From: Neobacillus soli NBRC 102451
Lineage (GTDB): Bacteria; Bacillota; Bacilli; Bacillales; Cytobacillaceae
Length of the DNA: 64,000 nucleotides
Assembly: GCF_001591665.1 (NCBI RefSeq)
Contig: NZ_BCVI01000027.1
Coordinates: 1-64,000, forward strand
Direction: 5' to 3'
Shown one piece after another: positions 53,982 through 63,436 of this stretch (position 1 is its first letter; the number at the start of each line of letters is the position of its first letter). Below the pieces are notes generated by a model. The model was not told the origin of the DNA. It did not search any database and was given only the letters and a program-made list of their open reading frames with translations. The position numbers and the translations under genes were made by a program.

Positions 53982-55445
53982 ATGAAGCTTGAAAAGCTGC
54001 TAAGATCATTGCATCCATTAATTCCTTTTAAGGGGGAAAACCCGGAAATTACTTCGATTGATAATGATAATCGAAAGGTGCAAAAAGGGAGCTTATTTAT
54101 TTGTATTAAAGGTTACACAGTGGATGGCCATGATTTTGCGGAATCAGCTGTAAAAAATGGAGCCGTTGCAATACTTGCAGAACGTCCGTTAGATCTTGCT
54201 GTACCTGTCATTATTGTCAAGGACACAACTAGAGCGATGGCTGTGCTCGCTGATAGCTTTTACGAGCAGCCTACGAAAAAGCTGCATTTGATTGGTATTA
54301 CAGGGACGAACGGAAAAACAACTACAAGTCATTTGATTGAAAAAATATTTGCAGATGCAGGTCAAAAAACAGGTCTGATTGGCACGATGTATACAAAAAT
54401 AGCTGACAAGGTGATGGAAACGAAGAACACAACACCAGAAAGCCTGACCCTTCAAAAGACCTTTAAGCAAATGGTAGAGGCAAGTGTCGATTTAGCGGTC
54501 ATGGAGGTTTCCTCGCATGCTTTAGACCTCGGCAGGGTCCATGGGTGCGATTTTGATATTGCTGTTTTCACTAATTTATCGCAAGACCATTTAGATTATC
54601 ACAAAACAATGGATGAATATAAACGGGCTAAGGGTTTGTTGTTTGCCCAGCTTGGTAATACATTTGATCATCATAACCCAAAATTTGCCGTCCTAAATGC
54701 AGATGACTCTGCAACAGAAATGTATAGAAGGTCAACGGCAGCAGCACATATTGTTACATACGGGATTGACAAGAAGGCCGATATTCAGGCGGAAAACATT
54801 CAAATGACTGCCTCAGGTACCAATTTTGATCTTGTCGTCGGCGCTGTTAACTATCCAATCCAAATGCAATTTATCGGGAAATTCAGTGTATATAATGTAT
54901 TAGCAAGTATTGCAGCCTCCCTTGTTTCTGGAATAGCAATTAACGAAATCATCCAATCGATTGAAAACGTCCAAGGGGTAGCGGGGCGGTTTGAGTTAGT
55001 TAATGCAGGACAGGACTTCACCGTAATTGTTGACTATGCACATACACCAGATAGTCTAGAAAATGTATTAAAAACGATTCAGCATTTCGCAAAGAAAAAA
55101 GTTTTTGTCATCGTTGGCTGCGGCGGGGATCGGGACCGTTCAAAGCGCCCATTAATGGCCCAAATTGCCTGCCAATACGCGACTAATCCTATTCTTACTT
55201 CAGATAATCCAAGAAGTGAAGATCCGTTAGTCATATTGAAGGAAATGGAGGCTGGGGTAGCGGGTCAAACCTACCAATTAATTCCTGATCGAAAAGCCGC
55301 GATTGAAACGGCAATCCGTCAGGCTTCAGAAGGTGATGTGATCCTAATTGCCGGTAAGGGACATGAAACCTATCAAATTATTGGCAGTGTCGTTCACGAT
55401 TTTGATGATCGGCTTGTGGCTCGGGCAGCAATTGAAGGGAGATAG
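53982..55445 (+). CDS. murE: UDP-MurNAc-L-Ala-D-Glu:meso-diaminopimelate ligase
   Basis: A 487-residue Mur ligase. N-domain residues 1-100 with [21 protein letters not shown] loop [11 protein letters not shown] with Lys112, and the DNPR motif at D408-R411 that selects meso-diaminopimelate (rather than lysine), predicting an A1-gamma type peptidoglycan. The start is ATG at 53982; its ribosome binding site (GAGAGG, further off) is weak. The next gene begins two bases after its stop. Confidence 0.95.
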   Translation: MKLEKLLRSLHPLIPFKGENPEITSIDNDNRKVQKGSLFICIKGYTVDGHDFAESAVKNGAVAILAERPLDLAVPVIIVKDTTRAMAVLADSFYEQPTKKLHLIGITGTNGKTTTSHLIEKIFADAGQKTGLIGTMYTKIADKVMETKNTTPESLTLQKTFKQMVEASVDLAVMEVSSHALDLGRVHGCDFDIAVFTNLSQDHLDYHKTMDEYKRAKGLLFAQLGNTFDHHNPKFAVLNADDSATEMYRRSTAAAHIVTYGIDKKADIQAENIQMTASGTNFDLVVGAVNYPIQMQFIGKFSVYNVLASIAASLVSGIAINEIIQSIENVQGVAGRFELVNAGQDFTVIVDYAHTPDSLENVLKTIQHFAKKKVFVIVGCGGDRDRSKRPLMAQIACQYATNPILTSDNPRSEDPLVILKEMEAGVAGQTYQLIPDRKAAIETAIRQASEGDVILIAGKGHETYQIIGSVVHDFDDRLVARAAIEGR

Positions 55446-55447
55446 GT

Positions 55448-55897
55448 ATGTATTTAGCGTTTAAAGACTTGGCAAGTTTGTTTGCGGATAGACAGGGCAT
55501 CGAGGATGATATGGTGTATTATACGGTTACAGACCAAGCAAATGTTGTGCAGCCCAAAGGATTGTTTATTCGATTAACTGAGGAATCCGGGGAACTTTCA
55601 GAAGCAATTGCAAATGGAGCAATCGCAGCCATTTGGGATCAGGAAAACAGGGTCCCTCAATATACACCGAACCATTTCCCAATATTTTTTACAAATGATC
55701 CTGCAGTTGCAATAAGAAACCTGTTAAATTTATATAATGAAAAAATAGATGGAGAAACAGACGAGAAAATGGAGATAACTAACTTTAAATTTACACAAAA
55801 AAAACTTCTTAATAAAAATAAAGAGACATATGATATAGCTGTGATGTTAAAAAAGGTAACAAATAAATCTGATATTGCTAATGAAAGGAGGGGATAA
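55448..55897 (+). CDS. Orphan Mur-ligase N-terminal-domain protein (MurF-like position)
   Basis: A 149-residue protein whose residues about 20-100 follow the Mur ligase N-terminal (UDP-binding) domain pattern: [20 protein letters not shown], then [12 protein letters not shown] and a terminal [18 protein letters not shown]. The ATP-binding GTNGKT domain and C-domain that a MurE/MurF needs are absent; instead a Lys/Glu-rich tail ([14 protein letters not shown]) follows. It starts two bases after murE and ends two bases before the mraY start, so it is translated with them. Some related bacteria carry a full-length murF at this place. It may be a relic of murF or a small regulator or substrate binder. 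The domain call is from pattern only. Confidence 0.7.
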   Translation: MYLAFKDLASLFADRQGIEDDMVYYTVTDQANVVQPKGLFIRLTEESGELSEAIANGAIAAIWDQENRVPQYTPNHFPIFFTNDPAVAIRNLLNLYNEKIDGETDEKMEITNFKFTQKKLLNKNKETYDIAVMLKKVTNKSDIANERRG

Positions 55898-55898
55898 A

Positions 55899-56873
55899 AT
55901 GCTGGAGCAAGTTATCTTTTTCACAATCATAATGGGCTTTCTTATTTCGGTTTTACTTTCTCCACTATTTATTCCCTTCTTAAGAAGGTTGAAATTTGGA
56001 CAAAGCATTCGTGAAGAAGGTCCGAAATCACATCTGAAAAAAACGGGCACACCGACAATGGGCGGAGTAATGATTTTGTTTTCGATTGTGATTACCACAA
56101 TCGTTATGACGGGGAAGTTTTCCGAACCGACTGTCAAGACATATTTGCTTCTACTAGTAACACTAGGTTTTGGATTGCTTGGTTTTCTAGACGACTTTAT
56201 CAAAGTTGCCTTAAAACGAAATTTAGGATTGACTTCAAAACAAAAACTATTAGGTCAAATTATTATTTCAATTATCTTTTATTTAATCTATAAGAAACAG
56301 GGATTCTCGACCGATGTTAGTCTCCCATTTACCGATTACTCATTTGATTTAGGCTGGTTTTTCGTATTTTTCATCATTTTCTGGCTTGTAGGCTTTTCAA
56401 ATGCGGTGAACTTAACGGATGGGCTAGACGGTTTGCTGTCAGGTACAGCGGCTATTGCCTTTGGGGCATTTGCTGTACTTGCTTGGAATCAATCACAGAT
56501 GGAAATTGCGATATTCTCTGTTGCTGTTGTTGGCGCAGTCTTAGGGTTCTTGGTGTTTAATGCCCATCCCGCTAAGGTCTTTATGGGAGATACGGGGTCG
56601 CTTGCGCTTGGTGGGGCGATTGCGGCTATTGCCATTCTGACCAAGCTTGAAATTATACTTATTATAATTGGCGGAGTATTTGTCATCGAGACCCTCTCGG
56701 TTATTTTACAAGTCGCTTCTTTTAAAACGACTGGTAAACGGATCTTCCGAATGAGTCCCTTGCATCATCATTATGAATTAGCAGGCTGGTCAGAATGGAG
56801 AGTGGTCGTCACTTTTTGGAGTGTTGGACTCATACTCGCGATACTTGGAATCTATATTGAGGTGTGGTTGTAA
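55899..56873 (+). CDS. mraY: Phospho-MurNAc-pentapeptide transferase
   Basis: A 324-residue ten-helix enzyme making lipid I from undecaprenyl phosphate, same size as in B. subtilis. Motifs: [23 protein letters not shown] (Asp pair), [12 protein letters not shown] and the [12 protein letters not shown] loop near the C-terminus. ATG at 55899 has AGGAGGGG upstream; the frame from 55875 is not supported. It overlaps no neighbour but follows the orphan domain gene by one base. Confidence 0.96.
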   Translation: MLEQVIFFTIIMGFLISVLLSPLFIPFLRRLKFGQSIREEGPKSHLKKTGTPTMGGVMILFSIVITTIVMTGKFSEPTVKTYLLLLVTLGFGLLGFLDDFIKVALKRNLGLTSKQKLLGQIIISIIFYLIYKKQGFSTDVSLPFTDYSFDLGWFFVFFIIFWLVGFSNAVNLTDGLDGLLSGTAAIAFGAFAVLAWNQSQMEIAIFSVAVVGAVLGFLVFNAHPAKVFMGDTGSLALGGAIAAIAILTKLEIILIIIGGVFVIETLSVILQVASFKTTGKRIFRMSPLHHHYELAGWSEWRVVVTFWSVGLILAILGIYIEVWL

Positions 56874-58226
56874 TTGAAGCAGATAAACTCTTTTAGTCAT
56901 AAAAAAATTCTTGTCCTTGGTTTGGCAAAAAGCGGTGTAACGGCAGCCGCGCTCCTGCATAAGCTTGGCGCATTTGTTACGGTCAACGATAAAAAGCCAT
57001 TTTCAGAAAATCCAGAGGCTCAAGGGTTATTAGAGCAGGGGATTAAAGTAATTTGTGGTGATCATCCCGTAGAGCTGCTTGATGAAGGGTTCGAGCTGAT
57101 TGTAAAAAACCCAGGGATTCCTTATAACAACCCGATGGTCACAGGGGCTTTTGAAAAGGGAATCCCAGTAATTACTGAAGTGGAGCTTGCTTATCAGGTT
57201 TCGGAAGCTCCATTTATTGCGATAACGGGAACAAACGGAAAAACAACAACAACAACATTAGTCTATGAAATGTTACGAGAAGATAATAAGCAGCCGCTAA
57301 TCGCCGGTAATATCGGAACGGTCGCATCAGGTGTTGCCGAGGAAGCAACAAAGGACAATACGATTGTTATCGAATTATCTTCATTCCAGCTGATGGGAAT
57401 CGAAACCTTTAATCCCAAAATTGCCATTATCACAAACCTTTATGAAGCCCATTTGGATTACCATGGGACAAGAGAGGAATATATTAAAGCAAAGGCGAAT
57501 ATTACAAAAAACCAGACAGAGCTGGAATATTTAATCGTCAATGCGGATCAGAAAGAAACATTTGAAATCGCTGGTCACTCCAAGGCTGCCATCATCCCTT
57601 TTTCCACAAAGATAGAGATGACTGAGGGTGCTTATATTAGTGATGGCTGGATTTGCTTTAATCATGAAAAGATAATGCCAATTGAAAACATAGCCTTACC
57701 AGGCGTCCATAATCTAGAAAATATTTTATCGGCTATGGCTGCAGCAAAACTTTCTGGTGTGGATAACAGTGCTATACAAGAGGTATTGCGAACCTTTACT
57801 GGTGTCAGGCACCGCCTGCAATATGTGACTGAAATCGATGGAAGAAAATTTTATAATGACTCAAAGGCGACGAATTCCTTGGCAACCATTAAGGCATTGG
57901 CTGCCTTTGAAGCACCGATCATCCTGCTTGCAGGAGGGTTGGATCGGGGCAATGAATTTGACGAACTCATTCCGTATCTTAAAAATGTAAAAGCTATGAT
58001 TACGTTTGGGCAGACAGCACCAAAAATTGAGCGGGTTGGGGCCGAAGCAGGAATAAAAATAATTGAGCGTGTCGATAATGTTGACAAGGCCGTGCCCGCT
58101 GCTTATCAATACTCGGAATCAGGTGACATCATTCTGTTATCCCCTGCATGTGCCAGCTGGGATCAATATAAAACTTTTGAAGTCAGGGGAGACATTTTTA
58201 TTAGTTCGGTGCATAAGCTTAAGTAA
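56874..58226 (+). CDS. murD: UDP-MurNAc-L-alanine:D-glutamate ligase
   Basis: A 450-residue Mur ligase: N-terminal Rossmann-like [21 protein letters not shown] loop [10 protein letters not shown] with Lys123, ELSSFQL motif and the C-domain RHRLQYV and NDSKATN motifs. TTG at 56874 begins directly after the mraY stop (56871-56873) with GAGGTG upstream within mraY, implying coupling. Confidence 0.95.
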   Translation: MKQINSFSHKKILVLGLAKSGVTAAALLHKLGAFVTVNDKKPFSENPEAQGLLEQGIKVICGDHPVELLDEGFELIVKNPGIPYNNPMVTGAFEKGIPVITEVELAYQVSEAPFIAITGTNGKTTTTTLVYEMLREDNKQPLIAGNIGTVASGVAEEATKDNTIVIELSSFQLMGIETFNPKIAIITNLYEAHLDYHGTREEYIKAKANITKNQTELEYLIVNADQKETFEIAGHSKAAIIPFSTKIEMTEGAYISDGWICFNHEKIMPIENIALPGVHNLENILSAMAAAKLSGVDNSAIQEVLRTFTGVRHRLQYVTEIDGRKFYNDSKATNSLATIKALAAFEAPIILLAGGLDRGNEFDELIPYLKNVKAMITFGQTAPKIERVGAEAGIKIIERVDNVDKAVPAAYQYSESGDIILLSPACASWDQYKTFEVRGDIFISSVHKLK

Positions 58227-58240
58227 GGGCTTGTACGAAA

Positions 58241-58298
58241 TGCGGAAGCGCCCGGATAGCGGCAAAGGATACTAGCCGCTGGGCTGCTTGTGCTGGAG
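58241..58298 (-). repeat. Internally shortened copy of the intergenic repeat, between murD and spoVE
   Basis: Read on the minus strand it opens CTCCAGC, contains CCCAGCGGCTAGT (12 of 13 identical to the copy at 10250-10262) and ends CGGGCGCTTCCGC, as the long copy does. The middle portion is missing. It is enclosed by an outer inverted repeat GGGCTT (58227) / AAGCCC (58333). This fills most of the 139-base murD-spoVE gap. Confidence 0.55.
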
Positions 58299-58365
58299 AA
58301 TTATCGAAGATTAGCTTAATACTTCTGATAATAAGCCCTAAAACTCGTGGTTGAGGTGTATAGCG

Positions 58366-59466
58366 GTGCCGACAAAGAGAACAACGCCTGATTTCATTTT
58401 AATGATTGTAACATTTACGCTGCTGGCAATCGGTCTGATTATGGTCTATAGTGCAAGTGCGATTTGGGCTGAACATAAATTTAATGATTCCTTTTTCTTT
58501 GCCAAAAGGCAAACCCTCTTTGCCGGAGTTGGAATTGCTGCCATGTTTTTTATTATGAATATCAACTACTGGACGTGGAGAACTTGGTCGAAGACAATAA
58601 TCATTGTCTGTTTTGTATTATTAATTCTTGTGTTGATTCCCGGAATCGGAAATGAGCGAAATGGATCTAGAAGCTGGATTGGTGTTGGAGCATTTTCTAT
58701 TCAGCCCTCAGAATTTATGAAGCTGGCGATGATCGCATTTTTGGCAAAATATCTTTCTGAACGGCAAAAGTTGATTACTTCTTTTAGAAAAGGTCTTGTC
58801 CCTTCATTAGGTCTTGCATTTATAGCCTTTGCAATGATCATGCTTCAACCTGATTTAGGCACTGGAACAGTTATGATGGGAACCTGCGTTGTGATGATTT
58901 TCATTGCTGGTGCACGGATTAGTCATTTTGCTTTTTTAGGACTATTGGGAGTAGCCGGGTTTGTCGGCTTAATTGTATCCGCCCCGTATCGAATTGCGCG
59001 GATCACTTCTTTTCTAGATCCTTGGTCGGACCCCCAGAAAAGTGGTTTTCAAATTATTCAATCGTTATTTGCAATTGGTCCTGGCGGATTATTCGGGCTG
59101 GGACTTGGCGAAAGCAGGCAAAAGTTTTTTTACTTACCGGAACCGCAAACCGATTTTATCTTTGCCATTCTTTCTGAGGAACTTGGATTCATTGGTGGTT
59201 CTTTCATCCTGCTCTTGTTTGCGCTATTATTATGGAGAGGGATTCGCATCGCATTAGGTGCTCCTGATTTATATGGAAGTTTTCTTGCCGTCGGTATTAT
59301 TGCTATGGTGGCTATTCAAGTAATGATTAATATCGGTGTTGTCACAGGATTAATGCCAGTAACGGGTATTACATTGCCATTTTTAAGCTATGGGGGCTCC
59401 TCGTTGACCTTAATGTTAATGGCTATCGGTGTTCTCCTTAATATTAGCCGATATTCAAGATATTGA
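58366..59466 (+). CDS. spoVE: Stage V sporulation protein E (SEDS glycosyltransferase)
   Basis: A 366-residue SEDS protein with ten helices, exactly the length of B. subtilis SpoVE. It polymerises cortex peptidoglycan with SpoVD. Motifs: IMVYSASAIWAEHKF, FSIQPSEFMKLAMIAFLAKYLSE, the large-loop DPWSDPQKSGFQIIQS and LPFLSYGGSSLTLM. GTG at 58366 has GAGGTG seven bases upstream; the TTG frame start at 58351 is rejected. Followed by a terminator. Confidence 0.95.
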   Translation: MPTKRTTPDFILMIVTFTLLAIGLIMVYSASAIWAEHKFNDSFFFAKRQTLFAGVGIAAMFFIMNINYWTWRTWSKTIIIVCFVLLILVLIPGIGNERNGSRSWIGVGAFSIQPSEFMKLAMIAFLAKYLSERQKLITSFRKGLVPSLGLAFIAFAMIMLQPDLGTGTVMMGTCVVMIFIAGARISHFAFLGLLGVAGFVGLIVSAPYRIARITSFLDPWSDPQKSGFQIIQSLFAIGPGGLFGLGLGESRQKFFYLPEPQTDFIFAILSEELGFIGGSFILLLFALLLWRGIRIALGAPDLYGSFLAVGIIAMVAIQVMINIGVVTGLMPVTGITLPFLSYGGSSLTLMLMAIGVLLNISRYSRY

Positions 59467-59471
59467 AGTAT

Positions 59472-59500
59472 ACCCTGTTTATGACAGGGTTTTTTTGTTT
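59472..59500 (+). terminator. Terminator after spoVE
   Basis: ACCCTGT / ACAGGGT with a 5-base loop and T7. Confidence 0.85.
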
Positions 59501-59628
59501 TAATAGGAATAATTTTGTTCATATCTTTACATTTAGATAACATTCTTTTTTCATTTGCTTTTTTTCGTGTATTTTTATAGTAAGATAGGTATGCAATCTG
59601 AGTGTTAAATTGTTAATGAGGTGGAAAA

Positions 59629-60732
59629 ATGAAAATAGTCGTAAGCGGCGGTGGGACTGGCGGACATATATATCCTGCGCTCGCACTAATTAGAGAAATT
59701 CAAAAAGAGAACAAAGATGCGGAGTTTTTATACATAGGTACACTGAATGGTTTGGAGAGCAAAATTGTTCCCCGTGAAAATATTGCATTCAAATCCATCC
59801 ATATTACTGGTTTTAAAAGAAAACTTTCCTTTGAGAATGTAAAAACCGTATTTCGATTTTTAAAAGGGGTAAAAGATAGTAAAACAATTTTAAAAGAATT
59901 TAAGCCGGATATTGTCATCGGAACAGGAGGATATGTTTGTGGCCCTGTTGTTTATGCAGCTGCTAAGCTCCGTGTACCAACAATTATTCATGAACAAAAT
60001 AGCGTCCCAGGTTTAACTAATAAATTTTTAAGCCGTTATGTTAATAAAATTGCCATTTGTTTTGAAGAGGCGAAAGAATACTTTCCCGCAGAAAAGGTGG
60101 TTTTTACGGGAAATCCACGGGCTTCTGAGGTGATTGGCAGGGATGGAATACAGGGCCGGCTTTCAGCGGGCCTTAGTACAACAATGCCAGCTGTGTTAAT
60201 CTTTGGCGGCAGCCGTGGTGCTAGACCCATCAATGAAGCCGTTGTTAAAGCCTTGTCGGAACTGGCTGAAAAACCCTATCAGGTTCTTTATATTACTGGC
60301 GACGTTCATTACGAGGATGTCAAAAAGGAAGCTGAGTTGGTTGGAAGTCCAAAAAATGTCGTGATAAAACCATTTATTCATAATATGCCAGAGGTCCTTG
60401 CCGGCATCGATTTAGTTGTTTCAAGAGCAGGTGCAACAACGTTAGCAGAAATCACATCACTTGGAATTCCCAGCATTCTTGTTCCAAGTCCCTATGTAAC
60501 GAATAATCATCAGGAAAAAAACGCGAGGTCGTTAAGTGAACATGGAGCGGCAGAACTGGTTTTGGAAAAAGATTTGAATGGTAAAAGTCTTGTTACTAAT
60601 ATCGATCGAATTCTCTTGGATAACGAGAACCTAAAGGAAATGAAACGAAAGTCCAAAAAAATAGGTGTTCCAGATGCAGCGAGCAGACTTTATTTATTAA
60701 TGGGCCAGCTTGTAAAAGGAAATCAGAAGTAG
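59629..60732 (+). CDS. murG: UDP-GlcNAc:lipid I GlcNAc transferase
   Basis: A 367-residue GT28 transferase giving lipid II. Glycine loop [15 protein letters not shown] at residues 5-19, [29 protein letters not shown] and the C-domain [12 protein letters not shown] and [12 protein letters not shown] motifs are visible. ATG at 59629 follows AATGAGGTGG. Confidence 0.95.
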   Translation: MKIVVSGGGTGGHIYPALALIREIQKENKDAEFLYIGTLNGLESKIVPRENIAFKSIHITGFKRKLSFENVKTVFRFLKGVKDSKTILKEFKPDIVIGTGGYVCGPVVYAAAKLRVPTIIHEQNSVPGLTNKFLSRYVNKIAICFEEAKEYFPAEKVVFTGNPRASEVIGRDGIQGRLSAGLSTTMPAVLIFGGSRGARPINEAVVKALSELAEKPYQVLYITGDVHYEDVKKEAELVGSPKNVVIKPFIHNMPEVLAGIDLVVSRAGATTLAEITSLGIPSILVPSPYVTNNHQEKNARSLSEHGAAELVLEKDLNGKSLVTNIDRILLDNENLKEMKRKSKKIGVPDAASRLYLLMGQLVKGNQK

Positions 60733-60794
60733 CCCAATTTCATTTGCAGCATAAACTGAAATTAACTTATTTTTGGAAAGTCAGGGTGGTAATT

Positions 60795-61703
60795 ATGGAC
60801 GTAATAGCAATGGAATTACAGAATTTAAATATTGGAAAGGTAAAAATAAAGGAACCGCTAGCCCATCACACCACAATCAAAATAGGTGGTCCTGCTGATC
60901 TTTTTATTGAACCTTCATCAGTCGAAGGTTTAAAAAAGGTAATGGCAGTTGTAAAGAAAAATCGCCTAAATTGGCGGGCGATTGGCAGGGGGTCAAATCT
61001 TTTAGTCTCTGACAAAGGGATTGAAGGTGCGGTCATAAAGCTTAGTAATGGAATCGATGAACTTAAGATTAATGGTACAGAAATTACTGTTGGCGGCGGT
61101 CATTCTCTGATAAGCTTAGCAACACAAATAAGCAAAAAGGGGCTGGCCGGGCTTGAGTTTGCCAGTGGAATCCCAGGGTCTGTCGGTGGGGCTGTTTATA
61201 TGAACGCGGGTGCACATGGGTCAGATATTAGCAAAATCGTAACAGCGGCCCACATATTATTTGATGATGGAACAATGAAGTGGCTTACCAACGAAGAATT
61301 GGAGTTCTCCTACAGAACATCCGTCTTACAGAAAAAGCGCCCGGGGATTGTTGTGGAAGCAACCTTCAAGCTTTGTGAGGGTGAAAAGTCTGCCATTGTT
61401 TCACAAATGCTAAAAAACAAGGATTATCGAAAGGATACACAGCCATGGAATTTTCCATGTGCGGGTAGTATCTTCCGAAATCCGCTCCCGAATTACGCAG
61501 GCAGGTTAATAGAGGTGGCTGGTTTAAAGGGGTTCAGTATTGGCGGGGCAAAAATTTCAGAAATGCATGGGAATTTTATTGTGAATGCTGGGAATGCCAG
61601 CGCAGAAGATGTACTGGCATTAATTCAACATGTAAAGGATACCATTTACAGTTTATATGAAATAAAAATGGAAACCGAAGTTGAAATCGTTGGCAGAAAA
61701 TAG
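60795..61703 (+). CDS. murB: UDP-N-acetylenolpyruvoylglucosamine reductase (MurB)
   Basis: A 302-residue FAD enzyme for UDP-MurNAc synthesis, type II (no additional loop). Visible are [49 protein letters not shown] (with the FAD site), SYRTSVLQ and CAGSIFRNP (proton-donor Ser). ATG at 60795 fits the AGGGTGG site and the family N-terminus; the ORF from 60744 does not. It is the last gene before the structured divIB leader. Confidence 0.95.
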   Translation: MDVIAMELQNLNIGKVKIKEPLAHHTTIKIGGPADLFIEPSSVEGLKKVMAVVKKNRLNWRAIGRGSNLLVSDKGIEGAVIKLSNGIDELKINGTEITVGGGHSLISLATQISKKGLAGLEFASGIPGSVGGAVYMNAGAHGSDISKIVTAAHILFDDGTMKWLTNEELEFSYRTSVLQKKRPGIVVEATFKLCEGEKSAIVSQMLKNKDYRKDTQPWNFPCAGSIFRNPLPNYAGRLIEVAGLKGFSIGGAKISEMHGNFIVNAGNASAEDVLALIQHVKDTIYSLYEIKMETEVEIVGRK

Positions 61704-61745
61704 AAAATTTTCTTATGAGAAATTTCTTACGAATGACAAATTTTG

Positions 61746-61754
61746 TGTTATAAT
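61746..61754 (+). promoter_or_regulatory. Extended -10 promoter upstream of divIB
   Basis: TGTTATAAT is a perfect -10 box with the extended TG motif. A second TATAAT lies at 61764-61769. A -35 box is weak. It would start transcription near 61761, giving a leader of about 140 bases before divIB. Confidence 0.55.
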
Positions 61755-61770
61755 TACTGATAATATAATA

Positions 61771-61900
61771 GGTGGCAGCTCGAAAGTAAATGAGTGACGG
61801 CATGAGTTTTCGTGCCGTTGTTTCTCTTTTCGAGCACCCACTACCTGAATTTTGGACATGTTGGTATTACTATTTTCGAGCAACTGCTTTTAGTGGAGGA
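61771..61900 (+). promoter_or_regulatory. Structured 5' leader of divIB with mutually exclusive pairings
   Basis: GCTCGAAA (61778-61785) can pair with TTTCGAGC at 61828-61835 or with an identical TTTCGAGC at 61874-61881. An inner hairpin ACGGCA/TGCCGT lies between the first two. CCACTA (61838-61843) can pair with TAGTGG (61891-61896), which contains part of the divIB ribosome binding site GTGGAGG; its CCAC can alternatively pair with GTGG at 61772-61775. The geometry is that of a translational switch. No known riboswitch class is recognised. Confidence 0.5.
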
Positions 61901-61907
61901 ATAATGA

Positions 61908-62699
61908 ATGGAAAAAGGTAAAATTGTTGCTCTTGAGGACCGTATTCCAAAGCTAAAGGAGCAAAGACGACGAAAAGCAAATAGACGTCTTGTGCTCCTG
62001 CTACTGCTATTTTTTACAATGATTGTTGTTGTTGCTTATTCACAATCACCGTTAAGTCAGGTGAAGACGATTACTATTAAAGGAAATGAAGTGTATTCAA
62101 AGGTTGAATTACGAAATTATAGCGGCCTTTCAAATAATACAAATATTTGGAAGGTAAAGAAAAGTGTTGTTGCCCTTAAATTGCAGCAATTATCTGAAGT
62201 GAAAAAGGCAGATGTGAAGATACAATGGCCGAACACGATTGTCATACATGTTATTGAACATAAACGAATTGCCTACATTAACCAAGACAATAAATACTTT
62301 CCGGTAATGGACAATGCTAAAATTCTCAAAAATAGACAAGCTGAAAATATCCCCGTGAATTTTCCGATTCTATTTGAATTCAAAGAAGGTTCTGCCTTAA
62401 ATGAAATGGTCAAAGGGTTAGAAGAGCTTCCTAGTGAAATTCTAAACTCCATCTCTGAAATTCATTTTACTCCGACAAAAACCGATCAATATCATGTTTC
62501 CTTATTTATGAATGATGGCTTCGAGGTAAGTGCCACATTAAGAAGCTTTTCAGAAAAAATGGTGCATTATCCCTCAATTATCAGCCAATTAGACCCTGCA
62601 AAAAAAGGTATTATCGACCTAGAAGTAGGTTCATATTTTAAGGCTTTTGAAACGGAAGTGGAGGACAAAAAAGTTGAGGAAGATAATGGTGAGGGGTAA
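61908..62699 (+). CDS. divIB: Cell division protein DivIB (FtsQ)
   Basis: A 263-residue bitopic division protein: basic cytoplasmic N-terminus (EDRIPKLKEQRRRKANRR), a single helix at about 28-44, a POTRA domain starting SQVKTITIKGNEVYSKVEL (50-120) and the beta domain (to about 245), then an acidic tail. It works with FtsL and DivIC at the septum. The start is ATG at 61908, downstream of GTGGAGGA; a 5-codon frame ATGAATGG... at 61904 overlaps it. ylxW overlaps its last 14 bases. Confidence 0.94.
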   Translation: MEKGKIVALEDRIPKLKEQRRRKANRRLVLLLLLFFTMIVVVAYSQSPLSQVKTITIKGNEVYSKVELRNYSGLSNNTNIWKVKKSVVALKLQQLSEVKKADVKIQWPNTIVIHVIEHKRIAYINQDNKYFPVMDNAKILKNRQAENIPVNFPILFEFKEGSALNEMVKGLEELPSEILNSISEIHFTPTKTDQYHVSLFMNDGFEVSATLRSFSEKMVHYPSIISQLDPAKKGIIDLEVGSYFKAFETEVEDKKVEEDNGEG

Positions 62700-63384
62700 A
62701 CATGTTATTTTGTCCCTAGTCTGCCTTGTACTGGGGTTTATGATTGCGTTCTCCTATCACCTGACACAAATGGAAAATAAGCAAAAGAAACCCAATGTAT
62801 CTGATAAGCTATGGGAAAAGACTCTTGTATTGAGAAATCAATTAATTGCACAAGAGGAGACCAATCGTATGCTTCAAAGGGACCTAAATAAGAAACAAGA
62901 AAAAGTTCTTAAAAATGAAAAAAACTTATCAAAGGAAACGCAAGTTTTCCTTAATCTTGCCGAGGATGCCGAAAAATATCGGATGTTTTTAGGTAAGGTG
63001 AAGGTAAGCGGAAAAGGGGTTAAGATTTCTCTTATTGACGGTGCATATGACCCGAAAGAAAAGAATATTAACAACTATCTTGTCCATGAACACCATGTGT
63101 TTAAAGTAGTGAATGAACTATATATTTCTGGAGCTGAAGCGGTGGCAATCAATGGGCAAAGACTAACGAGCCAATCTTATATTGTTTGTAATGGACCAGT
63201 AATTACCGTTGACGGGATTCCCCACCCCGCCCCATTTATTATTTCTGCAATTGGAGATCCGGATGTCCTGTCATCTTCATTAAACCTTACCGGTGGGGTT
63301 AAGGATCAGCTTGTCAACGATAACATTGTATTTACATTAGAAAAAGATAATGAAATTACTCTAAATCCCGTATTAGGGAGTTAA
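62686..63384 (+). CDS. ylxW: DUF881 family membrane protein YlxW
   Basis: A 232-residue bitopic protein: helix at about 7-26, coiled coil (about 40-90), then a globular domain with GVKISLIDGAY, AVAINGQRLTSQSYIVCNGPVITVDG (split) and HPAPFIISAIGDPD, all typical of DUF881. Start ATG at 62686 inside the divIB end with GAGGAAG upstream. Orthologs lie between divIB and ftsA and are presumed to be linked to division. Confidence 0.92.
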   Translation: MVRGKHVILSLVCLVLGFMIAFSYHLTQMENKQKKPNVSDKLWEKTLVLRNQLIAQEETNRMLQRDLNKKQEKVLKNEKNLSKETQVFLNLAEDAEKYRMFLGKVKVSGKGVKISLIDGAYDPKEKNINNYLVHEHHVFKVVNELYISGAEAVAINGQRLTSQSYIVCNGPVITVDGIPHPAPFIISAIGDPDVLSSSLNLTGGVKDQLVNDNIVFTLEKDNEITLNPVLGS

Positions 63385-63436
63385 GTAATTGGGAAAAGTG
63401 TCCACGAAGGATGAATTTAAAGGTTAGGTGAAAAAA

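Noticed and set aside
61904..61921. Five-codon upstream frame ATGAATGG... overlapping the divIB start
   Set aside because: It shares the ribosome binding site with divIB but is probably a by-product of the ATGAATG sequence; no evidence of translation.
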